Shown: positions 49,404 to 57,957 of the stretch, one piece after another | Numbering within the stretch: position 1 is the stretch's first letter | Layout of the letters: the number at the start of each line of letters is the position of its first letter | Source: Geofilum rubicundum JCM 15548 | Lineage (GTDB): Bacteria > Bacteroidota > Bacteroidia > Bacteroidales > Marinilabiliaceae | Reading direction: 5' to 3' | DNA: 64,000 nucleotides | Assembly: GCF_000974365.1 (NCBI RefSeq) | Contig: NZ_BAZW01000019.1 | Coordinates: 1 to 64,000 of the forward strand | The notes under the pieces: model-generated | The model's input: the letters and a program-made list of their open reading frames with translations, nothing else | What the model was told of the DNA's origin: nothing | The model's database searches: none | Position numbers and translations under genes: made by a program

Positions 49404-50309
49404 ATGGGACATCATCATCATCACTCTAAAGAAAAGCCTGAGGAAGCGGGTAAGGTAAGAATGCGCCTGAAGGTGGCTTTTGCGCTCAACTTCTTTTTTA
49501 CCATAATCGAATTTGTTGGCGGAGCTCTTACCAATTCTATGGCCATCCTTTCTGATGCAGTCCATGATTTGGGTGATACGGTGGCCATTGGTAGTGCTTT
49601 ATGGCTTGAAAAGGTGGCTGAAAAGGGCCGGGATAACCGTTATACCTATGGTTACCGACGTTTCTCAACCTTGGGCGCTTTGCTCACCAGTTTGATACTT
49701 TTTGCCGGCAGTATTATCATACTCAGGGAAGCCATTCCGCGCTTATTTGAACCAGAAGAGGTGATGGCCAAAGGAATGATGTGGATGGCGCTTTTGGGGA
49801 TCCTTTTTAACGGCCTGGCGGTTTTGCGATTAAAGGGCGGCAATGCTTCTCTCAATAACAGGGCGGTCATGCTTCACCTGATGGAAGATGTTTTGGGATG
49901 GGTAGCTGTGTTGATAGGCAGTATTATCATTCATTACACCGGATGGTTTTGGATCGATCCCCTGTTATCCATTGGAGTGGCCATTTATATCCTTTTCCAT
50001 GTATTTGGAAATATGCGGAAGATTTTAGGCGTTTTTTTACAAACCACCCCTTCTGATTTTGATAAGTCAGGAATGGAGGAGGAGCTGCTGACCGTGGATG
50101 GCATCCATGAAGTGCATGATACGCACATCTGGAGTTTGGATGGCAATTACCATGTGTTAAGTATCCATGTTGTGGTGGATGGTGATGCCTCCGGACTTGC
50201 TCAGCAAGGTATTCGTAAAGAAGCGGACCGAATTATTCGGAATTATGGAATTGATCATCCCACCGTGGCCATTGAATTTAAGGGCGAAGTATGCCCTGGT
50301 TGTGAATAA
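49404..50309 (+). CDS. czcD: Cation diffusion facilitator (CzcD-type metal efflux)
   Basis: 301 aa. Six membrane helices with the CDF zinc-site motifs HDLGD (TM2 region) and MLHLMEDVLGWV (TM5 region), then a cytoplasmic C-terminal domain VDGIHEVHDTHIWSLDG. It exports Zn, Cd or Co in exchange for protons; the exact metal is not fixed by sequence. The N-terminus starts MGHHHHHSKEK, a natural metal-binding His cluster. Flanked by terminators, so a single-gene unit. Confidence 0.93.
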   Translation: MGHHHHHSKEKPEEAGKVRMRLKVAFALNFFFTIIEFVGGALTNSMAILSDAVHDLGDTVAIGSALWLEKVAEKGRDNRYTYGYRRFSTLGALLTSLILFAGSIIILREAIPRLFEPEEVMAKGMMWMALLGILFNGLAVLRLKGGNASLNNRAVMLHLMEDVLGWVAVLIGSIIIHYTGWFWIDPLLSIGVAIYILFHVFGNMRKILGVFLQTTPSDFDKSGMEEELLTVDGIHEVHDTHIWSLDGNYHVLSIHVVVDGDASGLAQQGIRKEADRIIRNYGIDHPTVAIEFKGEVCPGCE

Positions 50310-50313
50310 AAAA

Positions 50314-50344
50314 GGGCTGACCGGCAGGTCAGCCCCCTTTTAAG
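50314..50344. terminator. Terminator between the CDF and RRM genes
   Basis: GGGCTGACC (50314-50322), loop GGCA, GGTCAGCCC (50327-50335), preceded by A and followed by CCTTTT. It starts at the CDF stop codon and may serve both convergent genes. The 135 bases up to the RRM stop hold nothing else obvious. Confidence 0.75.
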
Positions 50345-50479
50345 GGATCAAAAAGATTTACTTAAGTCTTTGAAAGAAAACGCTGAAGTTTAAAACTGTA
50401 ACGTCTTCTTAATAAGAATTATATAGTAAGGTGGCTTTCTTGGAGCACCCATTCCTTCTTTTCGTTTGACAGATTTGGA

Positions 50480-50860
50480 TTAGTATTCCCTTCTGTTACC
50501 CCCGTCACGATTAAAGCCGCCGCCGCCACTTCTTCTGTTGCCGTCGCGGCTTCCGCCACCACCAAATCCACCTCTGTTACCGCCTGAACCGCCGGAAGGA
50601 CGACGTCTGTCACCTTCTTTGCGTTCTTCTGATTTGTTAACAACGATGGCACGTCCATCAATCTCTGAATTGTTCAGTTCATCAATGGCCTTTTGCGCTG
50701 CTGCGTCATCTGGCATTTCTACAAAGCCGAAACCCCGGCTTCTGCCTGAGAATTTGTCAGTGATAATCCGTGCGGATGCTACTTCACCATAAGCCTCAAA
50801 CAGCTCTTTTAATTCAGCTTCTTCCGTTCTAAAGGGTAAGCTGCCAACGAAAATGTTCAT
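50480..50860 (-). CDS. RRM-domain RNA-binding protein with Gly/Arg-rich tail
   Basis: 126 aa. One RNA recognition motif with RNP2 IFVGSL and RNP1 RGFGFVEM (residues about 2-78), then a basic Gly-Arg-Asn-rich low-complexity tail (GGSGGNRGGFGGGG). It resembles cyanobacterial Rbp and Bacteroidetes RbpA/B proteins, which bind single-stranded RNA in cold or stress response and in translation. The disordered tail could drive multivalent RNA binding. Convergent with the CDF gene. Confidence 0.9.
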   Translation of the reverse strand: MNIFVGSLPFRTEEAELKELFEAYGEVASARIITDKFSGRSRGFGFVEMPDDAAAQKAIDELNNSEIDGRAIVVNKSEERKEGDRRRPSGGSGGNRGGFGGGGSRDGNRRSGGGGFNRDGGNRREY

Positions 50861-51041
50861 TCTAAGGTATTTAAAATATTAATAAGCGAGTTAAAGATAG
50901 GCTTTTTTTTATCAAATGGTAAAATAAACGAATATTTTTAACTTCATTTTTTTGTAACCGATGCCTGATTTTTCCGTTAAATAAGGATGTCCCTGCTTTC
51001 GGGTATTTAATGAGTCGTATAAACACATATAACTGAACTTC

Positions 51042-51626
51042 ATGAAGCGAATTTTATTGGCCAAAAGCTGGCAATTGTTTTTAGCTGTATTTGTCATTCC
51101 CCTTTTGATTTTAATTTCCGGATTGTTTGTTCCTATGTACGTGTTGAATGGCGCTTATTTTTTCTTTGTTATTCCTATTGCCGTAGTCCTTTCGCAAATG
51201 GTCATCTACTTCTGGATGTGGTCGGTGGGGCATCAACTCTTCAAACAACTTAATATTTCTTCTTTTTTCTCAAATGGGACTTTTAGGTTTTTCATTGCGG
51301 TACCCGTCGCCATAATTCTTCTGGTTTTGATTTTTTGGCTCTGGGGGGCCACCATTTTGGGCATGGGCCAGTTTTCTATGGCCAATGTCTTAACCGGCCT
51401 GTTGGTTTTTGTGATTCCGTTGGAAATCCTTTTCATGGTTAGTCAGTTTTATTGTTTTTATTTTGTTGCTAAGGTGATTAAAACGGCAGAATTGAATAAG
51501 GTGGTATCTTTTGATAGGTTTACGGCTGAGTTTATATGGCTCATTCTGTTTCCTGTGGGACTGTGGTTTGTTCAGCCAAGAGTGAATAAACTGGCCGAAA
51601 AAAGCCAGCCAACTATGAAGGAATAA
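51042..51626 (+). CDS. Four-helix membrane protein of unknown function
   Basis: 194 aa with about four hydrophobic helices (FLAVFVIPLLILISGLF, FVIPIAVVLSQMVIYFW, FIAVPVAIILLVLIFW, MANVLTGLLVFVIPLEILF) and a final stretch FIWLILFPVGLWFVQPRVN. The last motif (LFPVG.W..QP..N) recalls small integral membrane proteins found in many Bacteroidetes; I do not recognise a function. It is followed by a strong terminator and stands alone. Frame intact. Confidence 0.7.
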   Translation: MKRILLAKSWQLFLAVFVIPLLILISGLFVPMYVLNGAYFFFVIPIAVVLSQMVIYFWMWSVGHQLFKQLNISSFFSNGTFRFFIAVPVAIILLVLIFWLWGATILGMGQFSMANVLTGLLVFVIPLEILFMVSQFYCFYFVAKVIKTAELNKVVSFDRFTAEFIWLILFPVGLWFVQPRVNKLAEKSQPTMKE

Positions 51627-51660
51627 TGAAAAATTACCTTTTTTCTGAATGTATTCATAA

Positions 51661-51691
51661 AAAAACCAGCTAATTTTGAGCTGGTTTTTTT
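51661..51691 (+). terminator. Terminator before the aldolase gene
   Basis: AAAAACCAGCT (51661-51671), loop AATTTTG, AGCTGGTTTTT (51679-51689), running into a T-tract. Perfect 11-bp stem. Confidence 0.85.
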
Positions 51692-51719
51692 ATTATCCAC
51701 TTTTATAAAATTCAGTACT

Positions 51720-52385
51720 ATGTTGTTTTTAGCCGATACTGCCAATCTGAAGGAAATTGAAAAGCTCTTTTCCTATTTTCCGCTTGAGGGCGTTACCACC
51801 AATCCCACCATTCTTGCTGAACAAGGAAAGCCTTTGTCTAAAATTTTGCCGGAACTGGTTAAGTTGGTGGGCGATAAAATGTTGCACGTTCAGATGCTGA
51901 GTACCACTGCCGAAAAAATGGTGGCGGAAGCAGAAGCTTATCGGAAGTTTGTTGGAGAGAATGTGAATTTTTATGCCAAAATCCCGGTGTCTGAGGAAGG
52001 TTACAGAGCCATTCCCATGTTAAAGAAGCGTGGCATTAAGGTGACGGCAACCGCTGTTTACACGCATTTGCAGGCCATTGTGGCTGCCAGGGCCGGCGCC
52101 AACTACGTGGCGCCGTATGTGAGTCGTTTGGATAATATTTCTTCTCACGGTATTGAGGTGGTCAGAGATATTGTCAAGAGTTTTACAGACTATAAGATGC
52201 CGACGAAGGTACTTGGTGCTAGTTTTAAAACGGTTGATCAGGTGCATCGGGTGACATTGACCGGCTGTTATTCTGTAACGGTGAGTTTTGAAATCCTGGA
52301 AAGAATGAGGAGTCATCCCTTGACCGATATGAACGTGGAAACTTTTACAAAGGACGGTAAAGATCTTTATGATATCAAGTTTTAA
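51720..52385 (+). CDS. fsa: Transaldolase-like fructose-6-phosphate aldolase (FSA/TalC)
   Basis: 221 aa, the short TalC/FSA form. Start MLFLADTANLKEIEKLF, GVTTNPTILA, the Schiff-base Lys87 in NFYAKIPVSEEG, and TATAVYTHLQAIVAARAGA. It cleaves or makes fructose-6-phosphate from dihydroxyacetone and glyceraldehyde-3-phosphate, or acts as transaldolase; sequence alone does not separate these reliably. A role in handling pentose-phosphate products of the gnd route is possible. Own leader after a terminator. Frame intact. Confidence 0.88.
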   Translation: MLFLADTANLKEIEKLFSYFPLEGVTTNPTILAEQGKPLSKILPELVKLVGDKMLHVQMLSTTAEKMVAEAEAYRKFVGENVNFYAKIPVSEEGYRAIPMLKKRGIKVTATAVYTHLQAIVAARAGANYVAPYVSRLDNISSHGIEVVRDIVKSFTDYKMPTKVLGASFKTVDQVHRVTLTGCYSVTVSFEILERMRSHPLTDMNVETFTKDGKDLYDIKF

Positions 52386-52416
52386 TCTGTAAACAAAATT
52401 TAAATCGTTTCTAAGG

Positions 52417-52553
52417 CAATAGTTCGTTAAACTTTTTTATTTGCTTAATTTATAAGTAGTTATGACACTGTCGCCTGTATGCGTCATTGACTTATAATTA
52501 AGGACTTGCTCTTACCTAATACCTAACGACCTAATAATCTAGCGACCTATTGT
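52417..52553. repeat. MITE-like repeat, copy B (inverted relative to copy A)
   Basis: Left end CAATAGTTCGTTA (52417-52429); right end, on the minus strand, CAATAGGTCGCTA. The reverse complement aligns with copy A (10191-10330) across almost the full length, including TATTAGGTAAGAGCAAGT and TATAAGTCAAT. Non-coding, between the aldolase and MATE genes. Confidence 0.75.
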
Positions 52554-52571
52554 AAGGGGGACAAGTGTTCT

Positions 52572-54001
52572 ATGAAAAATAGTCCAACGGATTTAACGCA
52601 AGGTCCTATTTTGAGCCACTTGTTCAGATTGGCTTTGCCAACCATAGGGGCGTCATTTATGCAAATGACTTACAGCTTGACCGATATGATCTGGTTGGGC
52701 AGAGTAGGGGAGGATGCGGTGGCAGCTGTTGGTGTAGCCGGTTTTTATGTTTGGTTTGGGTTTTCGCTGTTGTTGATTACCCGTGTGGGAGCTGAAGTGG
52801 GTGTCTCTCAGGCACTGGGTCGAAAGGAGCCTTCCACTGCTTTGCGCTTTATCCGGCATGCCCTTTTTTGGGCACTTATCATTTCTCTGGTTTATGCCCT
52901 CATCTCTTTTATTTGGGCCCCTCAACTGATCTCCGTTTTTGGCATCGCTTCTTCGGTTGTCAATAGTGATGGTAGCCTTTATTTACGTATCGTTTCACTG
53001 GGATTCCTGTTTACTTTTGTTAATCCTACTTTTGCCGGAATATACAATGGGATGGGTAACAGTCGTTCTCCCTTTTTGTACATGACAGCGGGGGTGCTGC
53101 TCAATTTGATTCTGGATCCGGTTTTGATTTTTGGTTGGTGGATATTTCCCGAGATGGGTGTTTCAGGCGCAGCTGGGCTACATTTTTGTCTCAGTTACTG
53201 GTGTTTTTGATCTTTGTGGTGCGCTTTGTCGGCGTTCAGGAAATGGTGGCGCTTCATTTGGGACAATTCAGGTTCGACAAGGTCATCTCAAAAAGAATTT
53301 TTAGTCTGGGGATCCCGGTGGCTTCGGAGAGCGCTCTTTTTGCCTTTTTTGCCATGATTATTGCCCGCATGGTGGCCGAATATGGTGCCATCGCCATTGC
53401 TGTACAAAGTATTGGCGGACAAATAGAAGCCATTTCCTGGATGACTTCTACCGGATTTGCTACGGCGCTGGGAAGTTTTACCGGACAAAATTATGGAGCT
53501 GGCAATTGGGAACGCATTCGCAAAGGATATCAATACACTTTGCTCATAGGCACCGTATTGGGCCTTGCTGTCACGGCTGTTTTTCTTCTGTTTGGCAAGT
53601 CTATATTTTCTGTTTTTTTGAGCGATCCTGATTCTCAACACCTGGGGGCGGTATATTTATACATTTTGGCCATTTCTCAGGTCTTTATGATTTATGAGAT
53701 TACTACCAGGGGGGCATTTAACGGAATTGGTCAAACCATTCCGCCATCTCTGACAGGTATTGTTTTTACAGGATTGAGGATTCCCTTAGCCTGGTTGTTA
53801 ATGGCTTTTTCGGCCTATGGCCTTTTTGGTATCTGGGGAGCCATCTCTTTAACGAGCGTGTTCAAGGGCACGCTGTTGCCCTTATGGTTTTGGCTGGTTT
53901 TAAAGCAAGGGGGATGGAGCCGACACCCTTCCAAAAAGAGTCGTTGGATTGTATTGTTGCCCTCCCGCTTGCGACAAAATACGGTTATTAGTAAAGAATA
54001 A
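52572..54001 (+). CDS. MATE family multidrug/cation efflux protein (one frame break)
   Basis: About 476 aa with 12 helices; exports drugs or metabolites with sodium or protons. The first frame (LALPTIGASFMQMTYSLTDM, TRVGAEVGVSQALGRKE, FAGIYNGMGNSRSPF, NLILDPVLIFG) ends in an odd tail. Adding one T at 53174 restores VSGAAWATFLSQLLVFLIF and links the second half (AESALFAFFAMIIARM-like SESALFAFFAMIIARMV, GFATALGSFTGQNYGAGNW). Substrate unknown. It precedes mnmD by 31 bases. Confidence 0.9.
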
Positions 54002-54032
54002 AAGATTATTGAATGTCATTAAAAGTTGATAC

Positions 54033-54692
54033 ATGCGTCCTGAATTGAGAATATCAGAAGATGGTAGCTCCACTTTGTACAGAGCTGATCTGGATGAGCA
54101 CTACCATTCGTTTCATGGTGCCATTCAGGAATCCATGCATGTTTTTATTGAAGCCGGCCTGAAGAATGTCAGGCCTAAGTCGGCCCTGAATATTTTGGAA
54201 ATAGGTTTTGGCACCGGTTTAAATGCTTTGTTGACATGGATTCATAAACCCGAGGGCATCATTCATTACCATGGACTCGAGAAGTATCCGGTGGACCCTG
54301 ACTTGACAGCTTTGATTAATTATCCGCAATTGTTGGGCGGAGAAAGGGTGCTTCGTCATTTCTCTGCCATGCATGCAGGCGTCTGGGATCAAGAAATGGT
54401 CATTCAAGATGATTTTTTATTGACCAAATTAAAGGTTGATTTGTGTGATTTTGAGTTCAAAACCCGCTATGATTTGGTCTATTTTGATGCTTTTGCACCC
54501 GAAAAGCAACCGGAACTATGGACGGATACCATTTTTAGAAACATTTTTAATAAGATGTCGCATGGTGGTGTTTTAACAACCTATTCAGCCAAAGGTGCCG
54601 TACGCCGGTCGATGCAGGCGGCCGGTTTTGAGGTGGAGCGCATTCCCGGACCACCCGGAAAAAGAGAAATGCTGCGGGCCACCAAGGAATAA
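54033..54692 (+). CDS. mnmD: tRNA modification methyltransferase MnmD
   Basis: 219 aa stand-alone methyltransferase that completes mnm5(s2)U at the tRNA wobble position; in enterobacteria it is fused to MnmC. SAM motif ILEIGFGTGLNALLTW, YHGLEKYPVDPDL, the active segment YFDAFAPEKQPELWT, then GGVLTTYSAKGAVRRSMQAAGFEVERIPGPPGKREM, typical of DUF752/MnmD. No MnmC oxidase domain follows. Frame intact. Confidence 0.9.
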   Translation: MRPELRISEDGSSTLYRADLDEHYHSFHGAIQESMHVFIEAGLKNVRPKSALNILEIGFGTGLNALLTWIHKPEGIIHYHGLEKYPVDPDLTALINYPQLLGGERVLRHFSAMHAGVWDQEMVIQDDFLLTKLKVDLCDFEFKTRYDLVYFDAFAPEKQPELWTDTIFRNIFNKMSHGGVLTTYSAKGAVRRSMQAAGFEVERIPGPPGKREMLRATKE

Positions 54693-54759
54693 TCGAAGGA
54701 GTCGGTGGGTCCAAAATTTTATTGTAACTTTCGGCAAATTTTTAAACGAAGAACAGCAC

Positions 54760-55347
54760 ATGGATAAAATTAGTTATGCATTAGGTATGAATATTGCCCA
54801 AAGTCTGAGTACCTCAGGCTTGGAAAAATTGGAATATGATGATTTTTTGAGAGGTCTCAAATCGATTTTAGAAGAAGAAATTCCTGCCATGGGTATGGAT
54901 GAAGCCAATCAGTTGTTGCAAAATCATTTTAAAGCCATTCAGGAAAAGATGCAGGAAGCGAGTCGCCAGGAGACCGCTGGCTTTTTCACAAAAAATGGTC
55001 AACGAGAAGGCGTTGTGACGCTGGAAAGCGGACTTCAATACGAAGTGCTTAAATCCGGTGATGGGGAAATTCCGGATGCCAATGACAAGGTTCAATGTCA
55101 TTACCACGGAACACTGATAGATGGTACTGTCTTTGATAGTTCCGTTCAGCGGGGAGAGCCTGCAGTTTTTCCTGTGAATGGGGTTATCCAGGGATGGGTT
55201 GAAGCACTGCAGCTGATGCCGGTGGGTTCTAAATGGCGTCTTTACGTACCTTCCGATTTGGCTTATGGAAGTCATGGTGCAGGTGGCGTTATTGGTCCGG
55301 ATGCCAGTCTTGTTTTTGAAGTCGAATTATTGGCTATTGAGAAATAA
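54760..55347 (+). CDS. fklB: FKBP-type peptidyl-prolyl isomerase, cytoplasmic (FklB-like)
   Basis: 195 aa from ATG 54760 ([20 protein letters not shown]); a longer frame upstream overlaps mnmD. The N-terminal helical dimer domain (about 1-85) precedes the FKBP domain (about 90-195) with [38 protein letters not shown] and the end [11 protein letters not shown]. No signal peptide is seen. It catalyses cis-trans proline isomerisation and acts as a chaperone. A secreted paralogue follows 23 bases later. Frame intact. Confidence 0.92.
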   Translation: MDKISYALGMNIAQSLSTSGLEKLEYDDFLRGLKSILEEEIPAMGMDEANQLLQNHFKAIQEKMQEASRQETAGFFTKNGQREGVVTLESGLQYEVLKSGDGEIPDANDKVQCHYHGTLIDGTVFDSSVQRGEPAVFPVNGVIQGWVEALQLMPVGSKWRLYVPSDLAYGSHGAGGVIGPDASLVFEVELLAIEK

Positions 55348-55370
55348 TTAACAAACAAAATGTAAAATTT

Positions 55371-56174
55371 ATGAAACGTATCGTTTATTCTTTAGTTGTT
55401 ATAGCTCTTGTTGGGTTTAGTACAGCCTGTAATCAAAAGGTCCCAGGGGCTGGCAAAGTTGAAATGGAAAATGAGCTGGATAGTGTCAGTTACGCTCTGG
55501 GTTTTTTGGAGGCGCAACAATTTAAACAAATGATTAACCAAACCGCCTTTGATTCATTGGATGTGGAAGCAGCTGCTCAACTTTTCTCTAATGTGGGTGT
55601 TAATGATTCTTATTTTGAGTTTAGAGAAGATCAGTTTGGTGGTTTGAATAAGGACATTTTTAAAGCGGCCTTTATAAATGAGTTGGCCTACGGGATATCT
55701 GCTTTTGATGAAATGAGTGCTGATGTCTATCTCCGGGGTGCTTTTGAAAAAGCGCAACAGGAGAAGCAGGCACAGCAATTGTCATCACCTGATGCCGCCA
55801 ATGCTGACGAATTCCTGGCTGAAAATGCCCAGCGTCCTGAGGTGACCGTTCTTGAAAGTGGTTTGCAATACGAAGTTTTGGTGGAAGGTACCGGCCCACG
55901 CCCTTCTGCTACAGATCGTGTTCTGTGTCACTACCATGGCACCCTGACCAATGGGGAGGTGTTTGACAGTTCTGTTGAACGCGGAGAACCTGCTACTTTT
56001 GGTATTAACCAAGTGATTGCCGGATGGACCGAAGCTTTACAGTTGATGCCGGTGGGTTCTAAGTGGAAACTGTTTATTCCCTCACACCTTGCTTATGGAG
56101 AACAGGGCGCCGGATCAGCTATTGGTCCCAATGAAACGCTTATTTTTGAAGTGGAACTTTTGGGTATTGAGTAG
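55371..56174 (+). CDS. FKBP-type peptidyl-prolyl isomerase, lipoprotein (Mip-like)
   Basis: 267 aa. Lipobox GFSTAC (Cys about 20). A helical N-terminal part ([18 protein letters not shown]) then an FKBP domain very like that of the gene before it ([37 protein letters not shown]). A folding helper in the periplasm or outer membrane, probably born by tandem duplication. A repeat and a terminator follow the stop codon directly. Frame intact. Confidence 0.92.
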   Translation: MKRIVYSLVVIALVGFSTACNQKVPGAGKVEMENELDSVSYALGFLEAQQFKQMINQTAFDSLDVEAAAQLFSNVGVNDSYFEFREDQFGGLNKDIFKAAFINELAYGISAFDEMSADVYLRGAFEKAQQEKQAQQLSSPDAANADEFLAENAQRPEVTVLESGLQYEVLVEGTGPRPSATDRVLCHYHGTLTNGEVFDSSVERGEPATFGINQVIAGWTEALQLMPVGSKWKLFIPSHLAYGEQGAGSAIGPNETLIFEVELLGIE

Positions 56175-56175
56175 G

Positions 56176-56212
56176 TGTTTAGGTCGATAGGTCATTAGGT
56201 TGATAGGTAATA
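56176..56212. repeat. Partial TAGGT-type repeat, copy E
   Basis: GTTTAGGTCGATAGGTCATTAGGTTGATAGGT-type units start right after the FKBP stop codon. They match the left half of copies A and B without a recognisable right terminal repeat. Likely a truncated element. Confidence 0.45.
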
Positions 56213-56250
56213 AAAAAAAGCGATTGTCCACCGGGACAATCGCTTTTTTT
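56213..56250. terminator. Bidirectional terminator
   Basis: GCGATTGTCC (56220-56229), loop ACCG, GGACAATCGC (56234-56243), with A8 before and T7 after. It serves the FKBP gene and the convergent pRiA4b-like gene. Confidence 0.88.
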
Positions 56251-56839
56251 ATTCGATCATGGGCAGACAGCCAAAATCATCTTCCAGTAACAAGTTGTTG
56301 GTATAATCCAAATCAAACTCCTCAGGTTCCCAGTCCTCATCCAGCCAGTCAATCAATGCTTCCCGGTCGGGGTGCCCCGGATGATTCAGGACTTTAAGCA
56401 TTTCCTGATAGCCCGAAGGGCCTCCGCAATCTTCAGGCGGGCAATTGCGTTCTCCGGCTGTGCATATGGGGTAATAGTGGCTCTTATCAGGGGCATGAAT
56501 GCCTTCAAGAATGATTTCATGTTGCCAATAGTCACCAAAATCATAGATGTATTGCATGCTGTCGCCCTTTTTCTTCAAGAGGTCCATCAGGCGTATGGAC
56601 GTATAATCCATAAACCGGTCAGAAAGTTCCGGTTCATCATCGGCTATGCCAAAAATTCGTTCGTTTTTGAGGAATTGATGCAAATGGGCATTTTCCCAAC
56701 CCATGGATGTTTGTATAACTTTATGCAGGTCATGCAAAAACAGGTCGTTGGGAACTTCCAGCCTTCGCCAGACTGTAGGGGATACAATGGCTAATTCTAT
56801 TTTGATTTGATATATGTCGGGTGTTTTGATCATTCTCAT
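56249..56839 (-). CDS. Plasmid pRiA4b ORF-3-like family protein
   Basis: 196 aa from ATG 56839 (MRMIKTPDIYQIKIEL). The pRiA4b ORF-3 domain shows as IVSPTVWRRLEVPNDLFLHDLHKVIQ, QYIYDFGDYWQHEIILEGI and a cysteine pair in AGERNCPPEDCGGPSGY. The function of this widespread family is unknown; the ERNCPPEDCGG segment may bind metal. A longer in-frame start at 56932 lacks family content. The end overlaps the terminator. Frame intact. Confidence 0.85.
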   Translation of the reverse strand: MRMIKTPDIYQIKIELAIVSPTVWRRLEVPNDLFLHDLHKVIQTSMGWENAHLHQFLKNERIFGIADDEPELSDRFMDYTSIRLMDLLKKKGDSMQYIYDFGDYWQHEIILEGIHAPDKSHYYPICTAGERNCPPEDCGGPSGYQEMLKVLNHPGHPDREALIDWLDEDWEPEEFDLDYTNNLLLEDDFGCLPMIE

Positions 56840-57004
56840 AAGATTAGTAGTTAGAACAAAGGTAAGAAATATTGGTTTTGTTGGCTTGCTGCATACGTAA
56901 AAAGATTTTTTTAAAAGACTTTTGTCCCTCACGGTAATTATCCTTATTTTTAAACTTTTATTGCGTTTGGCAGATGCCTGTTTGATTAATTAAAAGAAAT
57001 AAAG

Positions 57005-57466
57005 ATGAAGCGTGCAGAAATACATACTCCCAAAGGAGTGATGAAAGTGTCATTTTATCATGATGATGCGCCGGGAACGGTGGCGAATTTTATTAAACTA
57101 TCGGAAGAAGGATTTTACGATGGATTAAGTTTTCACCGTGTGATACCTGATTTTGTAATTCAGGGGGGATGCCCCTTTTCAAGAGAGCCAGGCAATCCTA
57201 AAGTGGGAACAGGTGGACCCGGGTATGAAATTCCTTGCGAATTGGATGGTGAAAATCAATTTCACGACCGAGGCGTTCTGAGTATGGCGCATGCCGGCAG
57301 AAACACAGGTGGTTCACAATTTTTTGTTTGTCACAGCCGCAAGAACACGGCCCATTTGGATCGTCAGCATACCTGCTTTGGCAAAGTCGTTGAAGGCCTG
57401 GATGTGATTGACCAGATTCGCGCGGGTGATAAAATTGATAAGATTGTAATTGTTGACGCGGAATAA
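57005..57466 (+). CDS. ppiB: Cyclophilin-type peptidyl-prolyl isomerase
   Basis: 153 aa, cytoplasmic PpiB size. FHRVIPDFVIQGGCP with the catalytic Arg, GGSQFFVCHSRKNTAHLDRQ, and CFGKVVEGLDVID. It catalyses proline isomerisation. Together with two FKBP genes nearby it makes a small group of folding helpers. Frame intact. Confidence 0.93.
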   Translation: MKRAEIHTPKGVMKVSFYHDDAPGTVANFIKLSEEGFYDGLSFHRVIPDFVIQGGCPFSREPGNPKVGTGGPGYEIPCELDGENQFHDRGVLSMAHAGRNTGGSQFFVCHSRKNTAHLDRQHTCFGKVVEGLDVIDQIRAGDKIDKIVIVDAE

Positions 57467-57513
57467 GTCGCTCATGCCAGCTTCATGAGACCATAATTTT
57501 AAAAATATTTGAG

Positions 57514-57894
57514 ATGAATTTTGAAATAGAGGGAAACTTAATTGTTAAAGAAGACACGGTTGATATCAATGCCTCTTTTAAGAAGCGTGAATTTGTGATT
57601 GAGGTGATTAATGAGCGTAATCCGGACTGGAATGATTTGATCAAATTTCAGGCGATTCAGGATAAGTGCAGCTTGTTGGATCCTTTTCAGTTGGGTGATA
57701 AATTAAAAGTATCCTTTAATATTAAAGGGCGAAAATGGGAAAAAGACGGACGCGTCAATTATTTTACCAATTTGGAAGCCTGGCGTGTGGAAGCCAGTGC
57801 GGATGGTAATAGCGTGGGAGAGCCGGCTCCTCCGCCTCCATATGTAGAGACGGATATTCCACCTGCCGAGCCACAGGATGATTTGCCCTTTTAA
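57514..57894 (+). CDS. DUF3127 protein with SSB-like C-terminal tip
   Basis: 126 aa. Residues about 1-95 are the DUF3127 domain (FEIEGNLIVKEDTVDINASF, REFVIEVINERNP, GDKLKVSFNIKGRKWEKDGR, YFTNLEAWRVEA), with a strand pattern compatible with an OB fold. A Pro-rich linker (GEPAPPPPYVETDIPP) ends in the acidic-hydrophobic tip DDLPF, as in single-strand binding protein SSB (DDIPF). A DNA-binding or replication-repair role is inferred, not shown. Terminator follows. Frame intact. Confidence 0.82.
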   Translation: MNFEIEGNLIVKEDTVDINASFKKREFVIEVINERNPDWNDLIKFQAIQDKCSLLDPFQLGDKLKVSFNIKGRKWEKDGRVNYFTNLEAWRVEASADGNSVGEPAPPPPYVETDIPPAEPQDDLPF

Positions 57895-57910
57895 ACAGAT
57901 GACCTAAATA

Positions 57911-57957
57911 AAAAATCGTTAGTTGCAGAAGTTTTAATTCTTCAACTAACGATTTTT
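57911..57957. terminator. Bidirectional terminator
   Basis: AAAAATCGTTAGTTG (57911-57925) pairs with CAACTAACGATTTTT (57943-57957), with a further AGAA/TTCT pairing inside. It ends both the DUF3127 gene and the convergent PD40 gene. Confidence 0.88.

Noticed and set aside
49404-49430. MGHHHHH start as an engineered His tag
   Set aside because: His-rich N-termini are natural in CDF metal exporters, and the gene sits in normal chromosomal context.
54595-54759. Longer FKBP start inside mnmD
   Set aside because: It overlaps mnmD in another frame; ATG 54760 gives the expected FKBP N-terminus.
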